DNA of 64,000 nucleotides from the NCBI RefSeq assembly GCF_947489715.1, contig NZ_CANLER010000003.1, forward strand, positions 62,001 to 126,000. Direction: 5' to 3'. The notes beneath the pieces are model-generated. The model made no database searches, had not been told where the DNA came from, and worked only from the letters and a program-made list of their open reading frames with translations. A program made the translations under genes and the position numbers. This document shows, in pieces, positions 49,361 to 59,080 of the stretch (positions are counted from its first letter, which is position 1; every line of letters begins with the position of its first letter). Origin of the DNA: an uncultured Roseovarius sp. (GTDB lineage: Bacteria > Pseudomonadota > Alphaproteobacteria > Rhodobacterales > Rhodobacteraceae).

Positions 49361-49836
49361 AATCCGCCCTGCTCACGACTGTCCTTACCTGCCTGACCGG
49401 ACCGGCGCTGGCGCTGTCCTGCCTCCCCCCGAATGTCGCCACGACCTATTCGGAGGTGGCCGCATCAGACAAGAGCTACGCGGTCGTGCATGGCACACTC
49501 AGCTTTGACAAATCAAAACTGCCCGAAGTTGACCTGAACCATCAGGACCAGATCCCACCGCATGTGGACATCAAAGCGCAACTCAGCGGTAAATCCCTGT
49601 CCAAAGCCGGTTTTGAGGCCAAATTCGACCGGCCCATAACCTTGCGGGCCGTTTGCTTTGGTCCCTGGTGCGGCCAGCCTGTGTCAGGTGAAGAATATCT
49701 TTCGTTTCTTGAACAAACCGATGATGGCTACATCCTGTCGGTCACCCCATGCGGTGACTATGACTTTGTCGACCCCACGCCCGAGATGCTCGACAAGGTC
49801 ACCCAATGTTTCAAGGGTGATGTCTGCACGCCGTGA
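49357..49836 (+). CDS. Hypothetical secreted protein
   Basis: signal peptide [20 protein letters not shown]; overlaps rppH stop. Confidence 0.7.
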   Translation: MKSALLTTVLTCLTGPALALSCLPPNVATTYSEVAASDKSYAVVHGTLSFDKSKLPEVDLNHQDQIPPHVDIKAQLSGKSLSKAGFEAKFDRPITLRAVCFGPWCGQPVSGEEYLSFLEQTDDGYILSVTPCGDYDFVDPTPEMLDKVTQCFKGDVCTP

Positions 49837-50136
49837 ACTAGGGCACATATGCACGTCTGCGCTGGCGCGTGAAGGCTAAAGCAATTGTTAAGGGATACTG
49901 GCGTAATCTCTGCCTCGGACAAGGCGCCTTTGTCACGCTTTCTGCAAGACTGCGCAGCGAATCAGGTGCGGATGACCTCCAGTAGCCTTTGCAAATCGCA
50001 CCTCCAACAAGCTCAACAGGTTGCCACAAAGCCGCCTCGCCATTTCTGGGGAGTTAAAATCCGCGAATACGAAAGAAAATCTTAACATGTTATAGTTGTA
50101 TTAACTTTTCATTAACCCCCGTTAACGAGGCTAGAC

Positions 50137-50346
50137 ATGCAAAACGAATGGATACTCGACGTTCTTGCCGATCTTAAGACATTTGCCCAGCAAAATGGGT
50201 TGGGTGTTTTGGCCGAACAGTTGGATGATACACAACTGGTGGCCGCGAGCGAGCTAGCGTTGACTGGGGAAGGACAGACAGTAGATGAACGCGGCCCCGC
50301 CTATGCGGCTGGATATAATATTGGAGGCCTTGGAAGGCGCCTCTGA
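50137..50346 (+). CDS. Small protein (69 aa) overlapping the 5' end of luxR
   Basis: ATG start after TTAAC-rich promoter region; ORF with acidic/hydrophobic composition. Confidence 0.55.
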   Translation: MQNEWILDVLADLKTFAQQNGLGVLAEQLDDTQLVAASELALTGEGQTVDERGPAYAAGYNIGGLGRRL

Positions 50347-51010
50347 ACTTAGCGAGCTTCAAACAGCAATTGAAAACCTTCGCGATCATTTCAAAGTAGA
50401 TCATATGGTTTACCACTGGGTCAGTGGTGCTGGCGATCAATATGGATGTGGCACCTACTCCAAGGAATGGGTCCAGAGATATCTTGAAAAAGAATACGTC
50501 CGCATCGACCCTGTAATCCAGGGATGCTATCAGCGATTTCACCCGGTCGACTGGAAGCGGCTGGATTGGTCGACCAAGGCAGCCCGTGCTTTTCAGCAAG
50601 AAGCGATCAAGTATGACATTGGAAACCAAGGGTTTTCCGTACCGGTGCGCGGCCCGAACGGACAATTCGCCCTGTTCACCGTCAGCCACCATTGCGACGA
50701 TGATGTTTGGGAAGCTTTCACCGAGGCCCACCGGCGCGATCTCATCCTGATCGCGCATTACTTCAACCAAAAAGCACTGGATTTCGAACCCGACCGCAAA
50801 CCCGAAACCGCCCAGTCGCTGTCACCACGCGAGATTGACGCGATCACTTTACTCGCGATGGGCTACAGCCGTGCGCAGGTCGCCGAGACGCTGAACATCT
50901 CGGAACATACGCTTCGGGTCTATATCGAATCCGCACGTTTCAAACTGGGGGCCATGAACACCGTGCACGCCGTCGCCCGCGCTCTCAGCCGCGGCCTGAT
51001 CGTGATCTGA
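50285..51010 (+). CDS. LuxR-family AHL-responsive regulator
   Basis: autoinducer-binding domain (VDHMVYHWVSG...YDIGNQGFSVPVRGPNGQFALFTVS) and LuxR HTH (LSPREIDAITLLAMGYSRAQVAETLNISEHTLRVYIESARFKLGAMNTVHAVARAL); start may be 50303. Confidence 0.9.
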   Translation: MNAAPPMRLDIILEALEGASELSELQTAIENLRDHFKVDHMVYHWVSGAGDQYGCGTYSKEWVQRYLEKEYVRIDPVIQGCYQRFHPVDWKRLDWSTKAARAFQQEAIKYDIGNQGFSVPVRGPNGQFALFTVSHHCDDDVWEAFTEAHRRDLILIAHYFNQKALDFEPDRKPETAQSLSPREIDAITLLAMGYSRAQVAETLNISEHTLRVYIESARFKLGAMNTVHAVARALSRGLIVI

Positions 51011-51174
51011 TCCCCCGGCCGAACACTCAAAAACCTGCATAACAGAATCGGTAGCCCGACAGGGCCTGCCGGTTTTCAGTTGCCCGAAAGTGTTAACGTA
51101 TCGCCCGCCCGTCGGATCAGCCGTTAACCAGCTCCCCCCATCTTTGGTGTCGAAAACCAGAAAAGGGGAAGCTC

Positions 51175-51861
51175 ATGCTACGCTACATCTACGGAAACGA
51201 CCTGCACAAACATCCGCTCCTGTCCGAGACCATGTTCAAGGATCGCGCGGATCAGTTCAAAACCCGGCTGGGTTGGGAGGTCAGCGTGGATGAGAGCGGC
51301 TCCGAGCGCGACGAATATGACAGTCTGAACCCGCTCTACGTGATCTGGGAAAACGAAGACGGCACCCACGGCGGGTCGATGCGCCTGCTGCCGACGACCG
51401 GCCCCACCATGGTGAACGATCATTTCAACCATATCAACGATGGCGGACATATCGTCAGCCCTCTGATCTGGGAATGCACCCGGTTTTGCCTGTCGCGCGG
51501 CGCAAGTTCTCAGGTTGCCGCTGCCCTGATGCTGGCGGGCGGAGAGATCATGCACAACTTTGCCATCAAGCATTACGTCGGCGTTTTTGATGCACGCATG
51601 GTGCGGATTTATCGTGCCATCGGCTCCTCGCCCGAGATTGTGGGCGCGCAAGGCGAAGGCCGTGACCGGATCAGTGTTGGCCTTTGGGAATTCACCGATG
51701 AGGCGCGGGCAAAGGTCGCGAAACGTGCAGGCATCACGCCCGAGATGTCGGAAGAATGGTTCCAGGCCAGCTTTGGCCCCAATGCCCCGGGTCATCCCTA
51801 TCGCCAAATGGCGCACGCCCTGGTGACACCGACGATGCCCCTGGGCCGTGCAACCGCCTGA
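51175..51861 (+). CDS. Acyl-homoserine-lactone synthase (LuxI family)
   Basis: MFKDRADQFKTRLGWEV; DEYDSLNPLYVIWENEDGTHGGSMRLLPTTGPTMVNDHF; WECTRFCLS. Confidence 0.9.
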   Translation: MLRYIYGNDLHKHPLLSETMFKDRADQFKTRLGWEVSVDESGSERDEYDSLNPLYVIWENEDGTHGGSMRLLPTTGPTMVNDHFNHINDGGHIVSPLIWECTRFCLSRGASSQVAAALMLAGGEIMHNFAIKHYVGVFDARMVRIYRAIGSSPEIVGAQGEGRDRISVGLWEFTDEARAKVAKRAGITPEMSEEWFQASFGPNAPGHPYRQMAHALVTPTMPLGRATA

Positions 51862-51912
51862 TCTTCTTTTCTAGCTCTGGCCTCTGACAAGGCGCGACTG
51901 TAGGGTCGCGTC

Positions 51913-53436
51913 ATGTCTCATTCCACCCTCACATTTTCCCATGATCAGGCCGATGCCCATGACCGCATCACCGAGGCACTGCGCAGTGCCGGCATTGATC
52001 TGGACGAGGGGCTTTTGACCCCACCACGGGACGGCAAGGACAGCGTCATGGCGGTGGTTGGCAAGGCCGGATCGGGCAAAACCCTTTTGCTGGCCGCGCT
52101 TTACCGGGCCTTGGAAGAAACCGGCGTTGACGTGGTTTCCGGCGATTACGAAGGCCGCCGCCGCAAGGACCGCCGCACCCTGGCAATCCTTGCCCCCACC
52201 AACAAAGCCGCCAGTGTGCTCAGGATGCGCGGTGTGCCCGCCACCACCATCCACCGCATCCTCTACACGCCCGTCTATGACCCGGAATACGAAAAGATCG
52301 CTGAATGGCTGGCAGGCCAGGGCGACCGTCCTGAAATCGATGGTTTGACCGATCTGGCGCTTGACCGGGCGCATGCGTTTTTCCAGACGAACAAATCCAT
52401 CCCCGGTGCCCTGGCGGCCGCCGGTCTGCGTGGGTCGGATTTCATCACCGGTTGGAAACGCCGCGAAGAGCCGCTGGATGTGGGCTTTGTCGATGAGGCC
52501 TCGATGCTGGATGACAAGCAGTTCGAAGATCTCCAGGAAATCTTCCCCACACTCCTGCTTTTTGGCGACCCGGCACAACTGGCCCCGGTGAACCAGTCCG
52601 GCTCGATGGTCTTTGACGCCCTGCCTGACACGTCCAAGCTGATCCTCCACCGCGTCCACCGTCAGGATGCCGACAACCCCATTCTCGATCTGGCCCATGC
52701 TCTGGCCGATCCGGATGTCGATTTTAACGCCTTTGAGCGCCTGATCGAAGATGCCGCACGCCGCGATGACCGAGTGGTTCTGGCCCAGCGGGTCGAGGTT
52801 GACCTGATGGCACGCAGCCCCGTGCTGGTCTGGCGCAACGTCACGCGCATACGCCTGATCAACGCCTTCCGCGCGGTTTATGGCGCGCCAGAGACCGAGC
52901 TTCTGGAAGGCGAGCCACTGATTTGCGACGGCATCGAACTGCCCCTGAAGCACCGCAAGAAACGGCTCGACCTCGAAGCCCGCGGGCTGATCAAGGGCGC
53001 GCAGGTGATCTATCTCGGCCCCGGTCGCAAACCCGGATTCTCACGCCTGCACGTCATCGGCGCCGAAGATCCGCAGGTCAGCGCTGCCAGCATCGTCAAG
53101 ATCGAGAAGCCGGATGAGGAAGAACCCTTCATCCCCTTCGCCGCCCGCATGGGCGCCACCTTCCTTCACGGTGCCGCCGTGACCATCCACAAAGCGCAGG
53201 GCAGCCAGTGGAAGGATGTACAGGTGTTCGCCCCCGATCTTTACGCCGCCTCACGTATGGGCCGCACAGAAGCCGGACAGCCGCTATGGAAACGTCTTGC
53301 CTATGTCGCCATCACCCGCGCCGAAGAGCGATTGCATTGGGTTGTGCGCAACCGCCTGTCGAAACCCAGTCAGGAGCTACGCATTGACGATCTGCGCGTG
53401 GCACCGGCACCTTTGGAACTGGAGGCTGAAATATGA
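51913..53436 (+). CDS. ATP-dependent RecD-like DNA helicase
   Basis: VVGKAGSGKTLLLAAL Walker A; VDEASMLDD; GDPAQLAPV; IHKAQGSQW; YVAITRAEERL. Confidence 0.9.
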   Translation: MSHSTLTFSHDQADAHDRITEALRSAGIDLDEGLLTPPRDGKDSVMAVVGKAGSGKTLLLAALYRALEETGVDVVSGDYEGRRRKDRRTLAILAPTNKAASVLRMRGVPATTIHRILYTPVYDPEYEKIAEWLAGQGDRPEIDGLTDLALDRAHAFFQTNKSIPGALAAAGLRGSDFITGWKRREEPLDVGFVDEASMLDDKQFEDLQEIFPTLLLFGDPAQLAPVNQSGSMVFDALPDTSKLILHRVHRQDADNPILDLAHALADPDVDFNAFERLIEDAARRDDRVVLAQRVEVDLMARSPVLVWRNVTRIRLINAFRAVYGAPETELLEGEPLICDGIELPLKHRKKRLDLEARGLIKGAQVIYLGPGRKPGFSRLHVIGAEDPQVSAASIVKIEKPDEEEPFIPFAARMGATFLHGAAVTIHKAQGSQWKDVQVFAPDLYAASRMGRTEAGQPLWKRLAYVAITRAEERLHWVVRNRLSKPSQELRIDDLRVAPAPLELEAEI

Positions 53437-54167
53437 AATCCATCCTGATCACCGGGGCAAGCTCTGGCATCGGCGCTGCAACGGCGGCAAAATTCATCGA
53501 AGACGGGTGGCTGGTGGGCCTGCTGGCGCGCCGCTCAGATAAACTGAAGGCGTTGACGGAAGGGCATGAAAACGCCATTCCGCTGGTGGCGGATGTGACA
53601 GATGCCGATGCGATGCAGGCCGCATTCAATGGCTTCGCTCAGCAAACCGGGCGCCTTGACGTGCTTTTCAACAACGCCGGCATGTTCGGCCCCTCCGGTC
53701 CCATCGACGAAATCCCGGTCGACGCGTTTGACGAGGTCATGAACATCAATATCCGCGGGATGTTCATCGCCGCACGCTTCGCTTTTGCGCAGATGCGCGG
53801 CCAATCTCCCCAGGGCGGCAGGATCATCAATAACGGGTCACTTTCGGCCCATAATCCCCGCCCCGGATCGGTCTGCTACACCACGTCGAAACACGCCATT
53901 ACCGGTCTGACCCGTACGCTGTCACTTGATGGCCGCGCCTATGACATCGCCTGCGGCCAGATCGACATCGGCAATGCCCGGACCGAATTGGTAGACGATC
54001 TGAACAAACGCGCGCAAGCCGCCAATCCGGATCAACCGCTGATGCCAATGATGAATGTCGATGATGCAGCGCGTTCGGTTCTGCACATGGCCCAGATGCC
54101 CGCAAGCGCCAATGTGCAATTCATGACCGTCATGGCAACCAAGATGCCCTATATCGGGCGCGGCTGA
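53433..54167 (+). CDS. SDR family oxidoreductase
   Basis: TGASSGIGAATA; NNAG; YTTSKHA. Confidence 0.9.
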   Translation: MKSILITGASSGIGAATAAKFIEDGWLVGLLARRSDKLKALTEGHENAIPLVADVTDADAMQAAFNGFAQQTGRLDVLFNNAGMFGPSGPIDEIPVDAFDEVMNINIRGMFIAARFAFAQMRGQSPQGGRIINNGSLSAHNPRPGSVCYTTSKHAITGLTRTLSLDGRAYDIACGQIDIGNARTELVDDLNKRAQAANPDQPLMPMMNVDDAARSVLHMAQMPASANVQFMTVMATKMPYIGRG

Positions 54168-54180
54168 TCACAACGCCAGC

Positions 54181-54268
54181 GGTGCATGTCACATCGGCGG
54201 CAAGCACCCCGAGAAGGACGGCGAAGCCGGACGACGAGAGATCGGGCGTGCGCGCCAGCGCACTCAAT
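54181..54268 (-). repeat. Dispersed gene-end element type 2, copy B
   Basis: reverse complement core GATCTCTCGTCGTCCGGCTTCGCCGTCCTTCTCGGGGTGCTTGCC (54199-54243) preceded by hairpin GTGCGC-TGGC-GCGCAC. Confidence 0.7.
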
Positions 54269-54282
54269 TTGACAACAGAAGA

Positions 54283-55041
54283 CTATCCGCGCCGCAGCAT
54301 CTGGAAGGCCGCAGCCGCACCCCAGCCCGCGGCGATGGCAATCGCCAGCGACATCAGCCCGTAGATCATCGGCTGTTCGCGCGAAAGATTATACAACCAG
54401 CGTTCCAGACCCACCTTGCGCACGTCGATCTTGGTCTCGAATTCCGACACGACATACCCATTGCGCGTCAGGAAAATCCGCGTGGCATAATCCCCCTCGG
54501 TCAGGTTTGACGGAAGCTGGATAGAGGTGCGGAAAAGCGTCTGCTGATCCAGCGCCACAGCGCCTTCCAGCAATTGGTAAGACCTGTTTTTCTTGCGTAT
54601 CCGGATCACCGCCTGGGAAAAGCTCTGAGGGTTCGACACATTGGGCGACGCGCCCACAAGACGGATCGCCTTGGGGATGGAAATCCGGTGCCTCAGATCT
54701 TCGATCTGCGCCAGCACCTCTTTCAGCGGTCCGGTGGTGGCCACCGCATAGAAACTGGGGGCCTCTTTCACCTCGACGGAATCGGTATTGACCCAGATGC
54801 CCAGCTTCTTTTCCTTGCGGCGCACGGTCAGGGGCGCCGATGGCCCGGCAATGGTCACAATCACCTCAAGAGGTTCATCCAGGATCGGCCCCTCGCGCTT
54901 GACCGCCCCAAAAACCAGCAGTTCCGAGCCATCGAAATTGGCGGTGATGGCAACCTCATCCGCGCTCAGTCCCAGCACCACCTCTTCCGCGCGAAGGGGC
55001 AGCGCCGCAAGACAGAGAAGGATCAGAAGCCGCAGCATCAA
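54283..55041 (-). CDS. TIGR02186 family membrane protein
   Basis: EEVVLGLSADEVAITANFDGSELLVFGAVKREGPI; N-terminal signal and C-terminal TM. Confidence 0.85.
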   Translation of the reverse strand: MMLRLLILLCLAALPLRAEEVVLGLSADEVAITANFDGSELLVFGAVKREGPILDEPLEVIVTIAGPSAPLTVRRKEKKLGIWVNTDSVEVKEAPSFYAVATTGPLKEVLAQIEDLRHRISIPKAIRLVGASPNVSNPQSFSQAVIRIRKKNRSYQLLEGAVALDQQTLFRTSIQLPSNLTEGDYATRIFLTRNGYVVSEFETKIDVRKVGLERWLYNLSREQPMIYGLMSLAIAIAAGWGAAAAFQMLRRG

Positions 55042-55952
55042 TGCCCCCCGCCTGCGCCAATGGAATACAGTTCGGACGGCATGATCAGCAGATCAAGCGC
55101 CAGCTTGAAGCAGACCACCAGCACCATCAGGGCCAGCAGGATGCGCAACTGTTCCGCCGGCAGCTTGGTGCCGATCCGCGTGCCCACCTGCGCGCCGATG
55201 ACACCACCAATCAGCAACAGCACCGCAAGCGCCACGTCGACCGTGTAGTTGGTGGTCGCGTGCAGCATGGTTGTGAAACCGGTCACGAAAATGATCTGGA
55301 ACAGCGATGTGCCGACAACAACCTTGGTGGGCATGCCCAGAAGATAGATCATCGCGGGCACCATGATGAACCCGCCACCAACCCCCATGATCGCCGCCAG
55401 AACACCAACGCAAACACCAACGACCAGCGGCGGTATCACACTGATATAAAGCCCCGATGTCCGGAACCGCATCTTCAGGGGCAGCCCGTGTATCCAGTTG
55501 TGCTTCTTGCGCTTGGGGGCTTTGCCGGACCGGGTGTTGCGAATGGCGTTCAGACTTTCAATGAACATCATCCCGCCGATGATGCCCAGAAAGACCACGT
55601 AACACAGCTTGACCAGCAGATCGACCTGGCCCAGCGACTTCAGATAGTTGAAGACAACCACCCCCATCGCCGCGCCGATCAGACCCCCGATCAGCAGCAC
55701 CGTGCCCATCCTCAGGTCCACCGTCTTTCGCCTCAGATGCGCCAGCACGCCGGAAAAGGACGAGGCGACGATCTGGTTCGCCTCGGTCGCCACCGCCACC
55801 GCGGGCGGAATACCGATGAAAAACAACAGCGGCGTCATCAGAAAGCCGCCACCAACCCCAAACATGCCCGATAAAACACCGACCAGCCCGCCAAGTCCAA
55901 GCAGCAGGAACGCGTTGACCGAAACTTCGGCTATGGGGAGGTAGATTTGCAT
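55038..55952 (-). CDS. TSUP (TauE/SafE) family transporter
   Basis: GGLVGVLSGMFGVGGGFLMTPLL; IMGVGGGFIMVPAMIYLLGM; start trimmed from 56024. Confidence 0.9.
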   Translation of the reverse strand: MQIYLPIAEVSVNAFLLLGLGGLVGVLSGMFGVGGGFLMTPLLFFIGIPPAVAVATEANQIVASSFSGVLAHLRRKTVDLRMGTVLLIGGLIGAAMGVVVFNYLKSLGQVDLLVKLCYVVFLGIIGGMMFIESLNAIRNTRSGKAPKRKKHNWIHGLPLKMRFRTSGLYISVIPPLVVGVCVGVLAAIMGVGGGFIMVPAMIYLLGMPTKVVVGTSLFQIIFVTGFTTMLHATTNYTVDVALAVLLLIGGVIGAQVGTRIGTKLPAEQLRILLALMVLVVCFKLALDLLIMPSELYSIGAGGGH

Positions 55953-56087
55953 GGGCTGTCCTAGCGCCATGTGTGCCTTGAATGCAAGATGCCAGACCCG
56001 GTGATTCACCGCAGGCCTGATCAATTTTCCGAAACTGGACTTATTTGCGGGTCGATCTGGACCGCAACCATCTCAACCAGCGAGACA

Positions 56088-56723
56088 TCAGATTTTTTCC
56101 GTTGCCAGTTTGAACGCAGCAAAGGTGAAAAATACCCCCAGCCCGGCCTCGATCCAGCGGCGCCCAGCGGCATAAGCTCGGCGCACAGGGGCTGCTGACA
56201 GGGCCAGGGCCCATGCCCCATGACAGAGGAATGAGATCGCCGCCGCACCAACAACGAACAACGCGATGATGCCCACCCCTGCCCCCTCGACCGCCCCGAT
56301 CGAAGCAATTGCCAGCCAGAACGCGATCGCCTTGGGATTGCTGACTTGCAACAGGTATCCACGCAGGAAATGGCGCAGTCCCGACCGGCGCTCGGTGATG
56401 ACCTCCTGAAACGCGGGCGGGTTCAAGGCCCGGCGGAACGCGCCGTAAGCCAGGTAAAGCAGGTAAAGCGCCCCGATCAGCCGCATCAGGCTCATCGCCC
56501 AGGCCGCCTGTGACAGGATCAGACCGACCCCCAACATGGTCAGCAGGTTGATCGTCATGCTGCCGACCGCGATCCCCAACGTTGCCATCAGCGCGGGCGC
56601 ACGCCCCTGTGAGGTGGCAACGCCGATCAGCATCGCGACCGATGGCCCGGGCGAGGATGCTCCGACCAGAAGGATAGCATAGGCGGCGATGAAACCGGGC
56701 AGGTACGGGGCAAGATCGACCAT
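56088..56723 (-). CDS. LysE-family translocator
   Basis: GASSPGPSVAMLIGVATSQGRAPAL...QVSNPKAIAFWLAIASI; start trimmed. Confidence 0.85.
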   Translation of the reverse strand: MVDLAPYLPGFIAAYAILLVGASSPGPSVAMLIGVATSQGRAPALMATLGIAVGSMTINLLTMLGVGLILSQAAWAMSLMRLIGALYLLYLAYGAFRRALNPPAFQEVITERRSGLRHFLRGYLLQVSNPKAIAFWLAIASIGAVEGAGVGIIALFVVGAAAISFLCHGAWALALSAAPVRRAYAAGRRWIEAGLGVFFTFAAFKLATEKI

Positions 56724-56826
56724 GAAAATCTCCGAAACATTCAGCGCCACGGGCGCATTGGGGGCCACCTTAGCGAAACCTGCTGACAAAATGCTTCGGT
56801 ATCGGTCGAACTATCAAAGAAAGCCG

Positions 56827-57246
56827 TCACAACGGTGTCTTCTGCAAGATCAGGGCATCTACCTGCCCGCCATCCGGCCTGCGATAGTAACACGCGCGAC
56901 AGGCGACCTCGGCATAGCCTTCAGCCAGGTAGAGCGCCCGTGCGGCGGCATTGTCGCGCGCCACTTCCAGAAAAGACATGTTGGCACCTTGCGCGCCCGC
57001 CGCCGTTTCATACGCCCGCAAACAGGCGCGTCCCAACCCCTGCCGCCGCAGGTCCGGATCGGTGGCAAGGGTCAACAGCTCGACCTCGTCCGCGATCACA
57101 CGACCCAGCGCAAAGGCGCGCGCATCGCCCACGGTAAAAACGCGGCTGCTGCTCATCAAGTCGGTGAATTCCCGTGCGGACCACGCCCGCCCCTGCCCCT
57201 CAAAAGCACGCGCATGCAGGCTGGCCATTTCGTCAGGCGTTATCAT
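56827..57246 (-). CDS. rimI: Ribosomal-protein-alanine acetyltransferase-like GNAT
   Basis: LATDPDLRRQGLGRACLRAYE; FLEVARDNAAARALYLAEGYAEVACRACYYRRPDG; adjacent to tsaB. Confidence 0.85.
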   Translation of the reverse strand: MITPDEMASLHARAFEGQGRAWSAREFTDLMSSSRVFTVGDARAFALGRVIADEVELLTLATDPDLRRQGLGRACLRAYETAAGAQGANMSFLEVARDNAAARALYLAEGYAEVACRACYYRRPDGGQVDALILQKTPL

Positions 57247-57902
57247 TCAGGAAGGATTACCGGGGCCATGTCCCGCGCAGGCGCGGCATCTGCGGGCTTC
57301 AGATACATCGGCGCGGGGGGTGTCGTGCTCTGCTGCCACCGTGTTGCCGCCAATCGTGCCACCGCTGATCCAGGCGCATAGCGCGCAGGTGCCGTGTCCG
57401 CGTCCAGATGGCTCGCGACCGCCTCGGCGGCAGATCCGACGCAGGTCAGGCCCGGTTGCCGCCAGTCGGCGGGGATCTCGGCGATTTCGGTCAGATGCGG
57501 GGTAATGTCGGCCTTGGTCGACCAGCCCTGCACATAGGATTGCTCGCGCGGCGCCGCAAGGCAGCTCAGCACCGGTCCATCCGTGCCCAGTGCGACGGCC
57601 TCCAAAAGGCTCACGCCGACCGCCGGGATCTCCAGCGCCAGCGCCAGGCCCCGCACGGCCGAGACAGAAATACGAATGCCGGTGAAATTACCGGGGCCGA
57701 TGCCCACCCCGATTGCGTCCAGATCGCGCCATGTGGCGCCACCACGCTCCAACATGCTTTCCAAAAGGGGAAACAGGGCCTCGCCCTGCCCACGCGCCAT
57801 TTCCTCGTAGACATCGGCCAGCACCGTGTCGCCCTGCAACAGCACAGCGCTGATATAGGGGCCCGACGTATCGAACCCCGCAATCAGGGGGGACGTGCCC
57901 AT
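57243..57902 (-). CDS. tsaB: tRNA threonylcarbamoyladenosine biosynthesis protein TsaB
   Basis: GFDTSGPYISAVLLQGDTVLAD; IGVGIGPGNFTGIRISVSAVRGLALAL. Confidence 0.9.
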   Translation of the reverse strand: MGTSPLIAGFDTSGPYISAVLLQGDTVLADVYEEMARGQGEALFPLLESMLERGGATWRDLDAIGVGIGPGNFTGIRISVSAVRGLALALEIPAVGVSLLEAVALGTDGPVLSCLAAPREQSYVQGWSTKADITPHLTEIAEIPADWRQPGLTCVGSAAEAVASHLDADTAPARYAPGSAVARLAATRWQQSTTPPAPMYLKPADAAPARDMAPVILPE

Positions 57903-57905
57903 TGG

Positions 57906-58469
57906 TCAGACGCCGACGGGGCGCACTTCGGTGACTTCGGGGATGTAGTGCCGCAGCAGGTTTTCGATCCCCATCTTCAGCGTGATGGTGGATGACGGGC
58001 AGCCAGCGCACGCGCCCTGCATATGCAGGTAGACCACGCCGCGCTCGAAGCCGTGAAAGGTGATGTCGCCACCATCCTGCGCAACGGCAGGGCGCACGCG
58101 GGTATCCAGCAGTTCTTTGATCTGGCCCACGATCTCGGCATCCTCACCGGTATGCTCGGCATGGCCTGACGGTGCCGCGCTGGCCCCGATCATGATCGGC
58201 TTGCCCGATTGGAAGTGCTCCATGATCGCGCCAAGGATGGCGGGTTTGACATGGTCCCACTCGGTTTCGTCCGATTTGGTCACGGTCACGAAGTCATTGC
58301 CGAAAAACACGCCGGTCACGCCCTGCACCTTGAAGATGCGCGCCGCCAGCGGCGATTGCTCGGCCCCGTCAGCGGTGGGGAAATCGGCAGTACCTGTTTC
58401 CAGCACGGTCTGGCCGGGCAGGAATTTTAGCGTCGCCGGGTTGGGCGTGGATTCGGTTTGAATAAACAT
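57906..58469 (-). CDS. NifU-family Fe-S cluster scaffold protein
   Basis: FIQTESTPNPATLKFLPGQTV; VYLHMQGACAGCPSSTITLKMGIENLLR. Confidence 0.9.
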   Translation of the reverse strand: MFIQTESTPNPATLKFLPGQTVLETGTADFPTADGAEQSPLAARIFKVQGVTGVFFGNDFVTVTKSDETEWDHVKPAILGAIMEHFQSGKPIMIGASAAPSGHAEHTGEDAEIVGQIKELLDTRVRPAVAQDGGDITFHGFERGVVYLHMQGACAGCPSSTITLKMGIENLLRHYIPEVTEVRPVGV

Positions 58470-58557
58470 GGGGCAGCACCTTTCGCGTCTGCAACCGATA
58501 TGCGCCTGCGCGGGGCGCAAGTCAAGGTTTGGAACGATTCTAAACTGACAGGAGTTG

Positions 58558-59013
58558 TCAGGTGATGGCTTCCAGCCGTTCCTTGCTCAGGTCACCGGGC
58601 ACGATGGTGATCGGAATGGTCAAAGAGCCGGAGTTGCGCGACAATTGCGTCACCAGCGGGCCGGGGCCTTTTTTGTCGGTGCCCGCACCCAGCACCAGAA
58701 CACCGATTTCGCCGTCTTGCTGCACCTGCGACATGATCTCGGTCACGGGTTCACCCTCGCGGATCACCAGCTCGGGGTCGACGCCCTGCTTGTCACGCAT
58801 CCACTTGGCAAAGACCTCGAAATGCACCTCGATGCGTTCGCGGGCCTCTTCGCGCATGATGTCTCCGACACCGATCCAGTGGTTGAATTCCTCGGGCGGG
58901 ATCACCGCCAGCACCGCAACACCACCCCCGGTATGGGCAGCCCGCATCGCGGCAAAACGCATCGCGTTCAGGCATTCACGGCTGTCGTCAAGAACAACTA
59001 GAAACTTGCGCAT
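58558..59013 (-). CDS. Universal stress protein
   Basis: FLVVLDDSRECLNAMRFAAMRAA; GVLVLGAGTDKKGPGPLVTQL. Confidence 0.85.
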   Translation of the reverse strand: MRKFLVVLDDSRECLNAMRFAAMRAAHTGGGVAVLAVIPPEEFNHWIGVGDIMREEARERIEVHFEVFAKWMRDKQGVDPELVIREGEPVTEIMSQVQQDGEIGVLVLGAGTDKKGPGPLVTQLSRNSGSLTIPITIVPGDLSKERLEAIT

Positions 59014-59080
59014 GGTCTGGCCCTCCTACTCAGCGTGCCACTATGACGGGTATTGAGACAGGGGGCAAGATGGCTCAGCG

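Noticed and set aside
51871-52953. 360-aa minus-strand ORF opposite the RecD-like helicase
   Set aside because: Antisense shadow of a clear helicase gene
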